Source: CAWIVH01 sp963839475 (lineage in GTDB: Bacteria; Acidobacteriota; UBA6911). From it: a stretch of DNA of 64,000 nt. The position numbers and the translations under genes are program-made. Location of the stretch: contig CAWIVH010000013.1 of assembly GCA_963839475.1 (NCBI GenBank), forward strand, positions 620,001-684,000. The letters run 5' to 3'. Shown here one piece after another: positions 7,188 through 16,469 of the stretch; position 1 is the stretch's first letter; every line of letters starts with the position of its first letter. Under the pieces are notes generated by a model. That model was given only the letters and a program-made list of their open reading frames with translations. It was not told the origin of the DNA and did no database searches.

Positions 7188-8753
7188 TTAATTCTTCTCG
7201 GCCTCAGCTTCCTCCGCTGCTTTGGGTTTTGCCTTGGGGAGGAATGGCTTGTCGCTGTCCAGTTCCCTCACCACCCGGAAACCTGCATCGTTGGAATCGG
7301 AATACCACCAGATGCTCTTGGGCGACTGGGGGTCGGTCGTAAGCCAAGCATCCGTTTTTGTGCGATCTCGTGCGGCGGCGCGGAGGTCGGCGGCATCGGA
7401 TTTAAAGCTACCGCCGCGGACAACGCGTTCCTTCCCGGTCTCGGGTCCTCTCGGGTCCTCTACTCCTTCGGCGGGATATTCGGAGTAGGTTTTCGCATCA
7501 TACCAGTCGAGGCAGAATTCCTTGACGTTTCCGATCATGTTAAACAACCCGAATGGATTGGCTTTGACGCTCGTAGGGGGGTGGGTGCGATTTCCGGCCG
7601 TTTTAACATACCATGCATATTCGGCGATAGGTTTCAGGCTTGGGCCCAGGATTCGGTTCCACCAAGATTGGCTCGTAAAACTGGATGGGTCGCCGGGGAA
7701 GAAATAAGGGGTCTTGCTTCCCCCCCTGCAGGCATATTCCCACTCAGCCTCTGTAGGCAGCCGGAATCGCTTGCCCGTGACCGAAGTCAGCCATTCGCAA
7801 TAAACCATTGCCGCATGGTGGGACATGGTAATTGCCGGCTGGGAGCCCTTTCCCCAACCCTGGTCTGGGGATCCATACGGCGGTGTCGGCCCCGTGGCTG
7901 CGAATTTTTCCTCAGGAGTCCCCTCGTGCCCCGGGGTTCCGCGCTGGGCATAGAAAACTTCCCATTCTTTCCAGCGCACCTCGGTTCGCCCCATCCAATA
8001 CGGGCTCAACTTCACTTTGCGCACGGGACCTTCATCAGGCCGCCTGTAGGGTTCCGAGGCGCTGCTTCCCATTTCGAATTCGCCGCCGGGGACTGCGACC
8101 ATCTCGAATCTCACATCACTACCCGGGAGCGGTTGTGTATAGTTCTTGAAACCGTCAGGATTCAGCGGGAAGGCGGTAAGGTCCATTTTGTCCAGGACAT
8201 CCATGCCTTCTTCGCCTTCGCCGGCCTTTTTCTCGACGAAATGGCCCACATTCAGGTGGCAGCTGATGCAGCGCATTTTGTCCATCGCGCGTTGGTAATG
8301 AAGGTGGCCGTCGACTCCCTTTTTCGAAAGCTTGGCGCTGAACAGGATGCTATGGCACTCGACGCAAGCCGAATCGTAGGTGAATTCCTTGGCAGCATCA
8401 ATGCTGCGCTTGGCCAGCCAATCGATCTTGGAGACATCCTTGAAAAGCTTGCCGTAAATATCCTGCGCCCCCAGGCGGGCCTTCTCCGTATAGAATTCAA
8501 TTCCTCCTGCCGGGAGATGACACTGGATGCAGTGCGTCTTCACCCCGCTCTTTGTCATATAATGAGTTGATTTTATCCACGATTGGGTTGCATGCGGATG
8601 GACGTGGCAGACCTGATCGCAGAAGGTATCGGTCGACGTGTAATCAACGCCGGCTTTCCCGGCGAATACGAATACCACACCGAGTATCATACCGATAAAG
8701 ATCAACAGTAGAGTGCGCCGTTTCCTGGGTGTTCTTTCCATGTCAGAGGTCAT
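7188..8753 (-). CDS. Tetrahaem NapC/NirT-like cytochrome fused to a formylglycine-generating-enzyme-like (SUMF1/EgtB/PvdO) domain
   Basis: The 521-residue protein has a single membrane anchor (residues ~13-33), then a NapC/NirT-type periplasmic part with four c-haem motifs: CDQVCH, CIQCH (CIQC-H), CVECH and CISCH. Proteins of this kind pass quinol electrons to periplasmic reductases. From about residue 195 comes a SUMF1-type domain: GGEFEMGSS, RLPTEAEWEYACRGG, GNVKEFCLDWY and RVVRGGSF, ending AGFRVVRE. The paired catalytic Cys of true sulfatase-activating FGE are absent (the region reads DLRAAARD). It is therefore probably not a formylglycine generator. I chose the ATG at 8753, with AAGG upstream; the longer open frame overlaps apbE and looks non-coding. 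apbE lies just upstream on the same strand. Confidence 0.87.
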   Translation of the reverse strand: MTSDMERTPRKRRTLLLIFIGMILGVVFVFAGKAGVDYTSTDTFCDQVCHVHPHATQSWIKSTHYMTKSGVKTHCIQCHLPAGGIEFYTEKARLGAQDIYGKLFKDVSKIDWLAKRSIDAAKEFTYDSACVECHSILFSAKLSKKGVDGHLHYQRAMDKMRCISCHLNVGHFVEKKAGEGEEGMDVLDKMDLTAFPLNPDGFKNYTQPLPGSDVRFEMVAVPGGEFEMGSSASEPYRRPDEGPVRKVKLSPYWMGRTEVRWKEWEVFYAQRGTPGHEGTPEEKFAATGPTPPYGSPDQGWGKGSQPAITMSHHAAMVYCEWLTSVTGKRFRLPTEAEWEYACRGGSKTPYFFPGDPSSFTSQSWWNRILGPSLKPIAEYAWYVKTAGNRTHPPTSVKANPFGLFNMIGNVKEFCLDWYDAKTYSEYPAEGVEDPRGPETGKERVVRGGSFKSDAADLRAAARDRTKTDAWLTTDPQSPKSIWWYSDSNDAGFRVVRELDSDKPFLPKAKPKAAEEAEAEKN

Positions 8754-8866
8754 TGCCTTATCTCGGATGAATGAGGAGAACAGCCGTTCTCCGAATCGTA
8801 GAGAGCGCCGCTGAACTCGTTCCTTATAAAAGCTGGAATCGCCGCGTCCTTTTCCCCCGTGGCGTG

Positions 8867-10012
8867 CTATTTCGCTGCTGTCTTCTGGACCTTTCCCGCT
8901 CCGAAATTTGCCGTCCAGGGAAAACCCGCCGTGCTGAACCGGGCGAGCCCCTGTGGGCCCCGTCGAACCATTGCGGCAGAGGCTCCGGGCGAGGCTTCCA
9001 CCATTTTCAGGGCCTTGTCGGCCGGCATGACGCACGCCGCCGTGGCAAGTGCATCGGCGATCATGCCGTTCGGCGCGATGATGGTCGCGCTGGCTGATTC
9101 CGTAAGCCCCGCGCCAGAGGCCGGGTTGATTATATGCGAATATCGCTTCCCGTTGATCTCAAGAAATTGAAAAGTATCACCCGAAGTTCCCACACCAACA
9201 TCATGCAGGGTGACATAGTCGGGCTCCTTCCCAGCGCCCGGCTCGGGATTTTTGATTAGGATTTTCCAGCCTGACTTTCCCGGAGGAGGAGCGCCGATTG
9301 CCATGTCTCCGCCGCCCGCGACGAGTGCGCTCGCCATCCCCCTCGATTTGAGCACCAGCAACGCTTGGTCGGATGCGTAACCCTTGGCGATTCCTCCGAA
9401 ATCGATCTTCATGTTCGCCAGCTTGAGCATGGCTGTCTGGGCGTCGGAATTCAGGACAATGTTTTCATATCCGACCAACCGCATCGCTCGCCTGATTTCC
9501 TCAGGATCGGGGAGTTTCTTGGCGCGCCGGGCTGTCCGCCAAAGCTGGACCACAGGTCCGATGGTTACGTCAAAAGCCCCACCCGAGAGCTGTGAGACCC
9601 GCTGCGATGCGGCCAGTACATGGAAAAGTTCCGGGCTGATATTCCAGGGTTGTCCCACGGCGACCTGACACAGGCGGTTGACCTCGCTTCGTTCCCTATA
9701 ATCACTGAAAATGTCTTCCAATTCTTCGATACGATCGAAAGCGGCCATCGCCGCTTTTTGGGCTTCCTGCGCGTCGGAATGATAAATCAAAATAGAGAAC
9801 TGAGTTCCCATCCGTGGAAGATTGAATTCATGCTGTCGAATGGGATTTTTGTTTGCAGCGGGGCGCAGTTGTGCCGCAGCCGGAATAATCATGCCGGTAA
9901 GCCAGAAAACCAGGAAGAGGAATGCCGGTCGAATACAGCTGAAACGGTGATTCAATGCCAATTCCTTACAGGAGAACCGGATGAAGATAGAGGTTTTTCG
10001 CCGTGGATGCAA
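8867..10012 (-). CDS. apbE: FAD:protein FMN transferase (ApbE)
   Basis: Exported Mg-dependent enzyme that attaches FMN to Thr or Ser of periplasmic or membrane-facing redox proteins such as Nqr/Rnf subunits and flavocytochromes. A hydrophobic signal (residues ~27-47, ending AAAQ) is followed by the ApbE fold: MGTQFSILIY, SDYRERSEVNRL, GAFDVTIGPVVQLWR, DFGGIAKGYASDQA, AGGGDMAIG, HIINPASG and the C-terminal DALATAACVM segment. The 381-residue length is normal. It lies 113 bases upstream of the NapC/NirT-FGE-like fusion, which suggests a shared periplasmic electron-transfer role. No flavinylation target is obvious in the window. Confidence 0.95.
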   Translation of the reverse strand: MHPRRKTSIFIRFSCKELALNHRFSCIRPAFLFLVFWLTGMIIPAAAQLRPAANKNPIRQHEFNLPRMGTQFSILIYHSDAQEAQKAAMAAFDRIEELEDIFSDYRERSEVNRLCQVAVGQPWNISPELFHVLAASQRVSQLSGGAFDVTIGPVVQLWRTARRAKKLPDPEEIRRAMRLVGYENIVLNSDAQTAMLKLANMKIDFGGIAKGYASDQALLVLKSRGMASALVAGGGDMAIGAPPPGKSGWKILIKNPEPGAGKEPDYVTLHDVGVGTSGDTFQFLEINGKRYSHIINPASGAGLTESASATIIAPNGMIADALATAACVMPADKALKMVEASPGASAAMVRRGPQGLARFSTAGFPWTANFGAGKVQKTAAK

Positions 10013-10081
10013 TGATTTTTGGCGTGCGACTCAACCGATGTGCCGGCTTATGCCTTTTTGTGCTTCAAGCCTTCTCGCCAT

Positions 10082-10747
10082 TTATCCGGAACTGCTTCCG
10101 TTCTCGCCCTTTCCTGGTGCTTTCCTGCCATTCTGCCCGCCTTCCGGCGTCTTTTCCGAGAATAGGTTCCTGATCCAGCCCACGTCCTCGCGCAAGTTCT
10201 GCCTGTGGGTGAAAAGCACGGGGAGAACCAGCAGGAGCACGTTTAATGCGCGCCGCGAGGGAGTAAGGAGCAGGGCAGCCAGAAGCGGGGTAACAGCCAT
10301 GGCTATCACCCCGCTCAGCGTAAAGCGGCGGAGAAGCACGAATGATCCCAGACACGCCGACGCCATGATCCCAACACTGCCGATGTCAAAAATCAGTAGT
10401 ACTCCGAGCAGCGTAGCCGCTCCTTTGCCGCCCCGGAACCTGAGTTGAATCGGCCAGATGTGTCCCGCAATGACCGCCAATCCACAGGATAGTCGGACCG
10501 GATCCTCCAGTTCGTAGGATTTGGCAAGATATGCAGCCAGTGCCCCTTTAGCCAGGTCTAGAGAGAAGGTCGTCAGGAATCCGGCTTTGCCCAGTTTTCT
10601 CGCGACATTAGTAGCACCAGTGCTCCCGCTCCCCTCGGTTCGAATATCGGCACCGCAGGTCCAGCGGACAAGATAGTAACCGGTTGTCAAACATCCCAGC
10701 AGATAGCTGCCGGCCAAAGCCGGAGCAGCTGCTATCCATGTCGCCAT
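10082..10747 (-). CDS. plsY: Glycerol-3-phosphate acyltransferase PlsY
   Basis: Inner-membrane enzyme transferring an acyl group from acyl-phosphate to glycerol-3-phosphate, the first step of phospholipid synthesis. Family motifs are clear: GSGSTGATNVAR (motif 1), GHIWPIQLRFRGGKGAAT (motif 2) and THRQNLRE (motif 3), within five or so hydrophobic helices. I took the ATG at 10747. A TTG three codons earlier is also possible. The C-terminus has a polar, glycine-rich extension (GGQNGRKAPGKGENG) not usual for PlsY. Confidence 0.95.
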   Translation of the reverse strand: MATWIAAAPALAGSYLLGCLTTGYYLVRWTCGADIRTEGSGSTGATNVARKLGKAGFLTTFSLDLAKGALAAYLAKSYELEDPVRLSCGLAVIAGHIWPIQLRFRGGKGAATLLGVLLIFDIGSVGIMASACLGSFVLLRRFTLSGVIAMAVTPLLAALLLTPSRRALNVLLLVLPVLFTHRQNLREDVGWIRNLFSEKTPEGGQNGRKAPGKGENGSSSG

Positions 10748-10984
10748 CGCTACCAAGAAATTGCCAGGCTGAAGCCAATCAATATTGGAGCAATTCTTGA
10801 ACAGTACTCTGAATCAAGATGATAAGAACCCATCCAGCGGCTGTTCCCCGCCTTTCAGGTTAGTTCGATTTTGCGGATAGTGTCAATGTTTTACGGCGAT
10901 TTGGCGGCGCCATTTCGTCCGCAATCGCCCGCGAGCCGCCGATGCTGAAATGAAAGCTGGGTCCTGTTCTCGATGGGTGTAGCC

Positions 10985-11635
10985 TCAGCCGAGAGACAGG
11001 AGGTCGCTAATGGCCAAATCCGCCATGGAGCCAAAAACCACGTCGGCCCCACCAAGAGCCGCTGCCGGGAAGGTCTGAGCGACAGCCACGCATTTCATGC
11101 CCGCGGACTTGGCTGCCTGGATCCCATTCAACGCATCTTCCACGACGACGCATGAATCCGGAACAATGTGAAGCCGCCGGGCAGCCAGGAGGAAAATATC
11201 CGGCTCAGGCTTGCGTCGATCTACGTCTTCGCCCGTGACTATGGCATTCCAGATTTCGGGAGGAAGGCCGATCTTGCACAGATTGGCATGGATCTTGATT
11301 TCGTCCGCACTGGAGGCAACGGCGATCTTGAGGCCGGCCCGCAAGCAGGCCTGTACCAGGTCGACGGCGCCGTCAAAAGCCGCCAGCTTCTGAGGCACCA
11401 GTTCCAGGTAAATCTCGTAGGTCCGTTTTTTGGCGCTCGGGATGTCGAGAGAAATCCCATACTTTTCCGCCACGCCCCCGATGTACCGGTTTTCGCCCGT
11501 TCCCACAAACGGGATGAAGTCCTCAGGCCGGACTTGCACTCCGTTTTCCCTGAACATAGCGACCGCAGCGGCATTGATCAAAGGCTCAGAATCCGTAAGG
11601 ACCCCGTCCATATCGAAAATAACAGCTTCAATCAT
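10985..11635 (-). CDS. HAD-superfamily hydrolase, beta-phosphoglucomutase-like
   Basis: Cytoplasmic phosphatase or phosphomutase of HAD subfamily IA. Motif I is FDMDGVLTDSE (nucleophile Asp8, acid/base Asp10), motif II is AVASSADE, motif III Lys is in RRKPEPDIF, and motif IV is VVVEDALNGIQAAKSAGM. The helical cap lies between motifs I and II. Similarity to beta-phosphoglucomutase/phosphatase enzymes is general and the substrate is not predictable. The chosen ATG has GGGGGAA directly upstream. It lies 19 bases downstream of the YCII gene and is likely co-transcribed. Confidence 0.92.
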   Translation of the reverse strand: MIEAVIFDMDGVLTDSEPLINAAAVAMFRENGVQVRPEDFIPFVGTGENRYIGGVAEKYGISLDIPSAKKRTYEIYLELVPQKLAAFDGAVDLVQACLRAGLKIAVASSADEIKIHANLCKIGLPPEIWNAIVTGEDVDRRKPEPDIFLLAARRLHIVPDSCVVVEDALNGIQAAKSAGMKCVAVAQTFPAAALGGADVVFGSMADLAISDLLSLG

Positions 11636-11654
11636 GCGTTCCCCCGGATACAAA

Positions 11655-12377
11655 CTATCGGCCCAGGACTCCCTCGGCCATGAATAGTTGGTAGAGTTCC
11701 ATCTTCAGCCGTCCGGCTTGTAGGGACGGATCTGCACTGGCCATTTCCTGGATCTTTTTGTCGTCCTTGATGCGGAAAACGAAAATGCCGCGCAACTCGC
11801 CGGCCTCGGAAAGGGGTCCAGCCAATGCGAGAATTCCGGCCGATCCCATTTTTCGGATATTGTTCATGTGCCCATCCTGAAGCTTTTCGATTTCAGGGTT
11901 GGATTCCGGACTCCAGGCTGCCCCCTTCTTGAGTAGCCCCAGCCGGTATTCCGCCATTTTAATCGGCTGATCTGCTTCTTTGATGGCGCCCTTCGTCGTG
12001 AACCATTTGTAGGCCTGCATTTCGAGCCGGCCGGCTTTAACGTAAGGATCGTCTTTGAAACAGGCCTGCACTTCCTCGGCGGTTTTCAGGTCCATGACGA
12101 CAATTCCGCGCATATTTCCTGCATTTCCCAGCGGCCCGGCCATCAGGAGCTTTCCTTCGGAATGCAGTTTTTCCAGATTGGCGATATGTGCTTTCTGCAT
12201 TTTCTGTCCCTCATCTTCAGGGAGCTTTTCCTGATTGGGGCCGCGCACGAAAAATCCCCAATAGTATGTCGCGATTTCCTCTTTTGTTTGTTCCTGGCAC
12301 TTTCCATGGAAGCAGGGCGCCACGGGGCCGAGGATCAGAACTGCCAGGCAGATTGTCACACGTTTGGAGAGTTTCAT
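11655..12377 (-). CDS. Secreted protein with two tandem YCII domains
   Basis: The N-terminus carries a signal peptide (about residues 1-28). Two related ~90-residue units follow, each with a motif series of the YciI-like (YCII) fold: AHIANLEKLHSEGKLLMAGPLGN then GIVVMDLKTAEEV, and GHMNNIRKMGSAGILALAGPLSE then GIFVFRIKDDKKI. YCII folds are ferredoxin-like and their functions are mostly unknown. A His and an Asp in each unit (GHM..., DDPYVKAGR and ADPSLQAGR) may form a small active site. An extracytoplasmic tandem form is less common than the small cytosolic single-domain YciI. It lies 12 bases downstream of the glycosylase gene. Confidence 0.82.
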   Translation of the reverse strand: MKLSKRVTICLAVLILGPVAPCFHGKCQEQTKEEIATYYWGFFVRGPNQEKLPEDEGQKMQKAHIANLEKLHSEGKLLMAGPLGNAGNMRGIVVMDLKTAEEVQACFKDDPYVKAGRLEMQAYKWFTTKGAIKEADQPIKMAEYRLGLLKKGAAWSPESNPEIEKLQDGHMNNIRKMGSAGILALAGPLSEAGELRGIFVFRIKDDKKIQEMASADPSLQAGRLKMELYQLFMAEGVLGR

Positions 12378-12389
12378 GTGAAGGTTTCC

Positions 12390-13076
12390 TCAACGGGCGA
12401 GGCCGGATACAATCTTGCTGAACCCGGCCCTGCTGAATGTGGGCCTCAAACCGGATGGACCCGATACTGCTCTCGATGTATCGTCATAGAAGCGGAGGGG
12501 CCAGTCCCGGGCTTCTCCCGCATAGTCAATGCCGATGCGGCGGGTAACGACAACCCCGGAAACCGGAGTGCGATTTTTGGCGATGAAAATATCCTGATTT
12601 CCCAATAAGTCCGACCCGGATGCTGCGGAAGTTATGCCAAGTGCTGCGCAGAGGCGGCCTGGGCCCGAGAGTAACTGAACGGGAGCAGGAGGCAGCCCCT
12701 CAGCTGCACGCAACAGGACTGCCTCAGGCACCCCTTCGCGCCGGGTTACGACGTTGGCGCAGTAATGCATACCATAGATGAAATAAACATAAAGATGACC
12801 GCCATCCATATACATCGGTTCGACCCTGGCAGTCCGCCTGCCGCCGTAAGAGTGTGCGGCCGCATCCCTTCTACCCAGATAGGCCTCGGTTTCCACGATT
12901 CGCGCGCCGTACCAGCTTCCTTCGTGCCGGCGCAGGATCCAGGCTCCTATCAGGCTGCGGGCTACTTCTGCCGTGTTCCGGCGGAAAAATGTCCGTCTGA
13001 ATCGGCGCAATTCTGAAGGATCGAAATGGATCTGCAACCGGGGATCCGGCGACAAATTCTGCATGGGTTTTGTCAT
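12390..13076 (-). CDS. DNA-3-methyladenine glycosylase (AAG/MPG type)
   Basis: Base-excision repair enzyme removing alkylated purines (3-methyladenine, hypoxanthine) from DNA. The 228-residue protein has family hallmarks: RIVETEAYLG (catalytic Glu), DAAAHSYGGRRTARVEPMYMDGGHLYVYFIYGMHYCANVV, EAVLLRAAEG and LLSGPGRLCAALGI. The open frame extends further upstream, but that part overlaps the start of the divergent dehydratase and has no family similarity. I chose the ATG at 13076. The ATG four codons later is an alternative. Confidence 0.93.
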   Translation of the reverse strand: MTKPMQNLSPDPRLQIHFDPSELRRFRRTFFRRNTAEVARSLIGAWILRRHEGSWYGARIVETEAYLGRRDAAAHSYGGRRTARVEPMYMDGGHLYVYFIYGMHYCANVVTRREGVPEAVLLRAAEGLPPAPVQLLSGPGRLCAALGITSAASGSDLLGNQDIFIAKNRTPVSGVVVTRRIGIDYAGEARDWPLRFYDDTSRAVSGPSGLRPTFSRAGFSKIVSGLAR

Positions 13077-13191
13077 TGTTGGCCAGCCAATCGCCGTAAT
13101 GGTAGTGGAGCAGCAGGTTCCTGTAAAGCGATTGGGCGCCGACCAAGGAATTCGGTATGATGGGCTCCGGTAATGGTATGGGAGGAATATC

Positions 13192-15177
13192 GTGACGAAT
13201 CGCGAGCGTGCTGCCACTCTTGAGGAAATACTGCCGCAAAGATGCCCTGATTTTGAAATTGTGACGCGCGCCGGCGGCCCGGCCGGGAGTCTTCCGCTTA
13301 CCGAGCAGATGCTGCGTTTCGGACCAAGCGGGAACCTGTTTGGCTGGACGCAAAATGCCGGCATGGGGTGGGAGGCGTCGGGATTGGGGACATCGGAGTT
13401 TCTCATCTTGAGCACCCAGGGTGGCATCCGCAATCCGGACGGATCCCCGGTTGCCCTGGGCTATCACACGGGACATTGGGAAGTCGGGCTCTTGATGTCC
13501 GCTGCTGCCGAGGAATTGAAAAGCAGAGGATTCATACCCTTTGCCGGCTTTTGCACCGATCCGTGCGACGGCCGCACACAGGGCACGCGCGGCATGATGG
13601 ACAGCCTGGCATACCGGAATGATGCCGCTATCGTTCTCCGACGCTTGATTCGTTCCTTGCCGACGCGCCGCGGCGTCCTCGGAGTTGCCACGTGTGACAA
13701 GGGTCTTCCGGCGATGATGATGGCGCTTGCCGGTTGCGGTCATCTCCCATGTGTGTTGGTGCCCGGTGGGGTAACCCTTCCGGCCGAGAATGCAGAAGAT
13801 GCCGGCACAGTCCAAACCATCGGCGTGCGCTTTGCGCACGGGTTGCTTTCGCTGGATGAGGCAGCGGAACTAGGTTGCAGGGCCTGCGGTTCTCCAGGAG
13901 GTGGCTGTCAATTTCTTGGGACAGCCGCAACCTCCCAAGTGGTTGGAGAGGCGCTGGGACTGGCGTTGCCTCATTCGGCTCTCAGCCCTTCAGGCCAGGA
14001 GATATGGCTTGATATGGCACGGCGATCGGCTCGGGCTCTTACCCTGCAAGCCGGGAGAGGGCTGGTGCTTCAGGATATCCTCACGGAGGCCTCTTTGCGC
14101 AATGCCATCGCTGTTCACGCCGCGTTCGGGGGCTCCACCAATCTTCTCCTGCATATTCCCGCAATCGCTCATGCCGCCGGCCTGCGCCGCCCCGCTCTCG
14201 AGGACTGGATATCCGCCAATCGCAGGATTCCGAGGCTGGTGGATGCACTGCCCAACGGCCCGCGCAACCATCCTACGGTGCAGGTATTCCTGGCCGGGGG
14301 AGTTCCTGAGGTGATGCTTCAACTCCGTCGATCCGGCTTGCTGGATGAAACCTGTCTGACGGCCAGCGGTGAAACCCTGGGGCGCACACTGGACTGGTGG
14401 GAAAAAAGCGAGCGCAGGCGCAAACTGAGGACCCTCCTGTCCGAGCGCGATGGCATATCGGCGGACGATGTCATTATGTCGCCGGAAACCGCCTCGGCGC
14501 GCGGGATCGCCAGTACGGTCATGTTCCCCAGGGGGAATCTCGCGCCACAGGGATCGGTCATCAAAAGCACGGCCATCGATCCCTCGGTATTGGATGCGAA
14601 AGGGAACTACCACAAGACCGGCCCGGCCAGAGTGTTTATCAGTGAGTGTGCGGCGATGGAAGCGATCAAGAGCCCTGGGGAAGGCAGAATCCTCCCCGGG
14701 GATATCATGGTTTTGATCTGTCGAGGTCCACTGGGCGCGGGTATGGAAGAGATTTACCAGATCACATCCGCGTTGAAGCACCTTCCCTGGGGAAAGGAAG
14801 TGGCGGTCTTGACGGATGCGCGATTTTCCGGACTCTCAACCGGGGCATGCATCGGCCATATCGGGCCTGAAGCACTCGCGGGAGGACCGATCGGAAAGCT
14901 GCTGGACGAAGATATCATCCGAATCTCCCTCGACCGCAATCGACTGGAAGGTTTCGTCGATCTCGTGGGCCGCAAAGAGGCGGTATTCGGGCCTGAAGAG
15001 GGAAGTCGTGTTCTTGCCGGACGCAAGTTTCGCCCTGATCTAAAGGCCGACCCGGATTTGCCTGACGATACGCGCCTTTGGGCGGCATTGCAGGAGGCGG
15101 GAGGCGGAACCTGGGGTGGCTGTGTCTATGATGTGAATGCGATCATCGACGCTCTGGCGCCCCTTCCCGCTCGATAG
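13192..15177 (+). CDS. IlvD/Edd-family dehydratase, YjhG/YagF (D-xylonate dehydratase) type
   Basis: Fe-S cluster dehydratase of sugar acids. At 661 residues it is longer than IlvD (~560) and matches the YjhG/YagF branch known for D-xylonate dehydratase. Cluster cysteines are expected in FCTDPCDGRTQG, ATCDKGLPAMMMA (Cys in TCDKG) and CGSPGGGCQFLGTA. The C-terminal domain has DARFSGLSTGACIGHIGPEA. The start is GTG with GGGAGGA at proper spacing. It is divergent from the glycosylase gene and stands alone, with no pentose genes nearby, so the in vivo substrate is inferred only from family. Confidence 0.9.
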   Translation: MTNRERAATLEEILPQRCPDFEIVTRAGGPAGSLPLTEQMLRFGPSGNLFGWTQNAGMGWEASGLGTSEFLILSTQGGIRNPDGSPVALGYHTGHWEVGLLMSAAAEELKSRGFIPFAGFCTDPCDGRTQGTRGMMDSLAYRNDAAIVLRRLIRSLPTRRGVLGVATCDKGLPAMMMALAGCGHLPCVLVPGGVTLPAENAEDAGTVQTIGVRFAHGLLSLDEAAELGCRACGSPGGGCQFLGTAATSQVVGEALGLALPHSALSPSGQEIWLDMARRSARALTLQAGRGLVLQDILTEASLRNAIAVHAAFGGSTNLLLHIPAIAHAAGLRRPALEDWISANRRIPRLVDALPNGPRNHPTVQVFLAGGVPEVMLQLRRSGLLDETCLTASGETLGRTLDWWEKSERRRKLRTLLSERDGISADDVIMSPETASARGIASTVMFPRGNLAPQGSVIKSTAIDPSVLDAKGNYHKTGPARVFISECAAMEAIKSPGEGRILPGDIMVLICRGPLGAGMEEIYQITSALKHLPWGKEVAVLTDARFSGLSTGACIGHIGPEALAGGPIGKLLDEDIIRISLDRNRLEGFVDLVGRKEAVFGPEEGSRVLAGRKFRPDLKADPDLPDDTRLWAALQEAGGGTWGGCVYDVNAIIDALAPLPAR

Positions 15178-15192
15178 GTTTTGAAGATATGC

Positions 15193-16089
15193 CTACAGGA
15201 GAATAGCGTTAAGCGCAGGCCGCAATTCTTCATGCCGGAAGATGAATCCGGCTGCCTTTAGCCGCGCCGGCACCACCCGTGCCCCGCTGAGCAGCAGCGC
15301 GTCGGCCATTTCGCCAAGCGCCGCACGGGCGGCCCATGCCGGCAAAGGGAAAAAGCATGGGCGATGGAGCACTTCCGACAGCGTCCGGGCAAACTCCTCA
15401 TTGGTTACGGGCATGGGTGCAACCAGATTGACCGGCCCGGAAAGCGTTTGACATTCCAGGGCAAAAAGAATCGCACGTGTCAGATCGCTGAGGGTGATCC
15501 AGCTCATATACTGCCGCCCCGTGCCGGTCTTCCCCCCCAGGCCCAATTTAAACGGCAAAATCATTTTTGACAGGGCTCCACCTTCACGGCTCAACACAAT
15601 ACCGATGCGGAGGAGGATGATCCGGATCCCTTTTGGGTTTGCCGTTCGGGCAGCGTCTTCCCATTCGCGGCAAACCTCCGCCAGAAAGCCCTGGCCTGCC
15701 AGGGAATCTTCCGTGACTATTTCTTCAGCCCTGTTACCGTAGTAGCCGATGGCCGATGCACATAGAAAAACCTTGGGAGGCTTCGCCAGATTCGAAATCG
15801 CAGTGGCCAGGAGGGTGGTTCCCGCGACCCGGCTTTCTCTGATTTTCCTCTTTCTCTCTTCCGTCCACCGGCCGCCAGCGATGTTCTCGCCCGCGAGGTG
15901 AACGACGGCATCGATACCTTCCATGGCCTTGAGATCGATGTGCCGGGAAGCGGGATCCCACACTATTTCCCCTGGCCCCCCGGCAAACTGCCTGCGCACC
16001 ATGGCCAGCGGCTCGTGACTTGTATCCTTCAAAGCCCGCATGAGCGACTGGCCGATGAATCCCGAAGATCCTGTAATCAAAACTTTCAT
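15193..16089 (-). CDS. TIGR01777-family NAD-dependent epimerase (YfcH-like)
   Basis: Cytoplasmic protein of the extended short-chain dehydrogenase fold. The N-terminal Rossmann motif is VLITGSSGFIGQSL. The family motifs VVHLAGENIAGGRW, ESRVAGTTLL and ASAIGYYGNR (with the Tyr) follow, then a C-terminal DUF1731-like segment (GARVVPARLKAAGFIFRHEELRPAL). Length 298 fits. The longer frame upstream is ignored because the Rossmann beta-strand starts at Met-Lys-Val-Leu-Ile. The biochemical role of this family is poorly defined. It is convergent with the dehydratase gene. Confidence 0.92.
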   Translation of the reverse strand: MKVLITGSSGFIGQSLMRALKDTSHEPLAMVRRQFAGGPGEIVWDPASRHIDLKAMEGIDAVVHLAGENIAGGRWTEERKRKIRESRVAGTTLLATAISNLAKPPKVFLCASAIGYYGNRAEEIVTEDSLAGQGFLAEVCREWEDAARTANPKGIRIILLRIGIVLSREGGALSKMILPFKLGLGGKTGTGRQYMSWITLSDLTRAILFALECQTLSGPVNLVAPMPVTNEEFARTLSEVLHRPCFFPLPAWAARAALGEMADALLLSGARVVPARLKAAGFIFRHEELRPALNAILL

Positions 16090-16469
16090 GGCTTTTTGTC
16101 CGCTCTCGTCTGCAGGCTCTATGCCCTGGCCTCCGCTCCACATTCGGAAACCGGTCGGGAGTGCCGGCGCATGATTGCATGATATTCCTGCGAGCTTTTC
16201 CTTACCAGAGCATCCTGAACCCTTTCTGACCCTCCGGCATCTAAGCAACCTCAAGAGTGTGAACCTCTTAACCCGTTCGGAAAGGGCATCTTAAAGTTCG
16301 AAAGCACAGGTAATCGCCGGCAACGGCGCTTCAGTATGGAGATGCTTCAGGTCGGATGATAACCTTAAGCTTTCGAAGAGAAGCATGATGCGGCAAAGCG
16401 GCAGTTTTTTTTAGAAGGTCCTTAAGCAAGGACAGAGATTGGTGATCTCCTTTTGAGGTAAACGCAGGG
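16090..16469. other. Intergenic stretch before the subtilisin gene
   Basis: About 380 bases between divergent genes. It should hold promoters for both. I see a T-run (TTTTTTTT near 16405) and short inverted repeats such as GCCGGC/GCCG, but no recognisable riboswitch, RNA gene or protein-coding frame with family similarity. Confidence 0.4.

Noticed and set aside
8754..9035. Longer N-terminus of the NapC/NirT fusion gene
   Set aside because: The extra region overlaps the end of apbE and is Arg/Gly/Ser-rich without a signal. An ATG with a ribosome-binding site lies at the membrane-anchor start.
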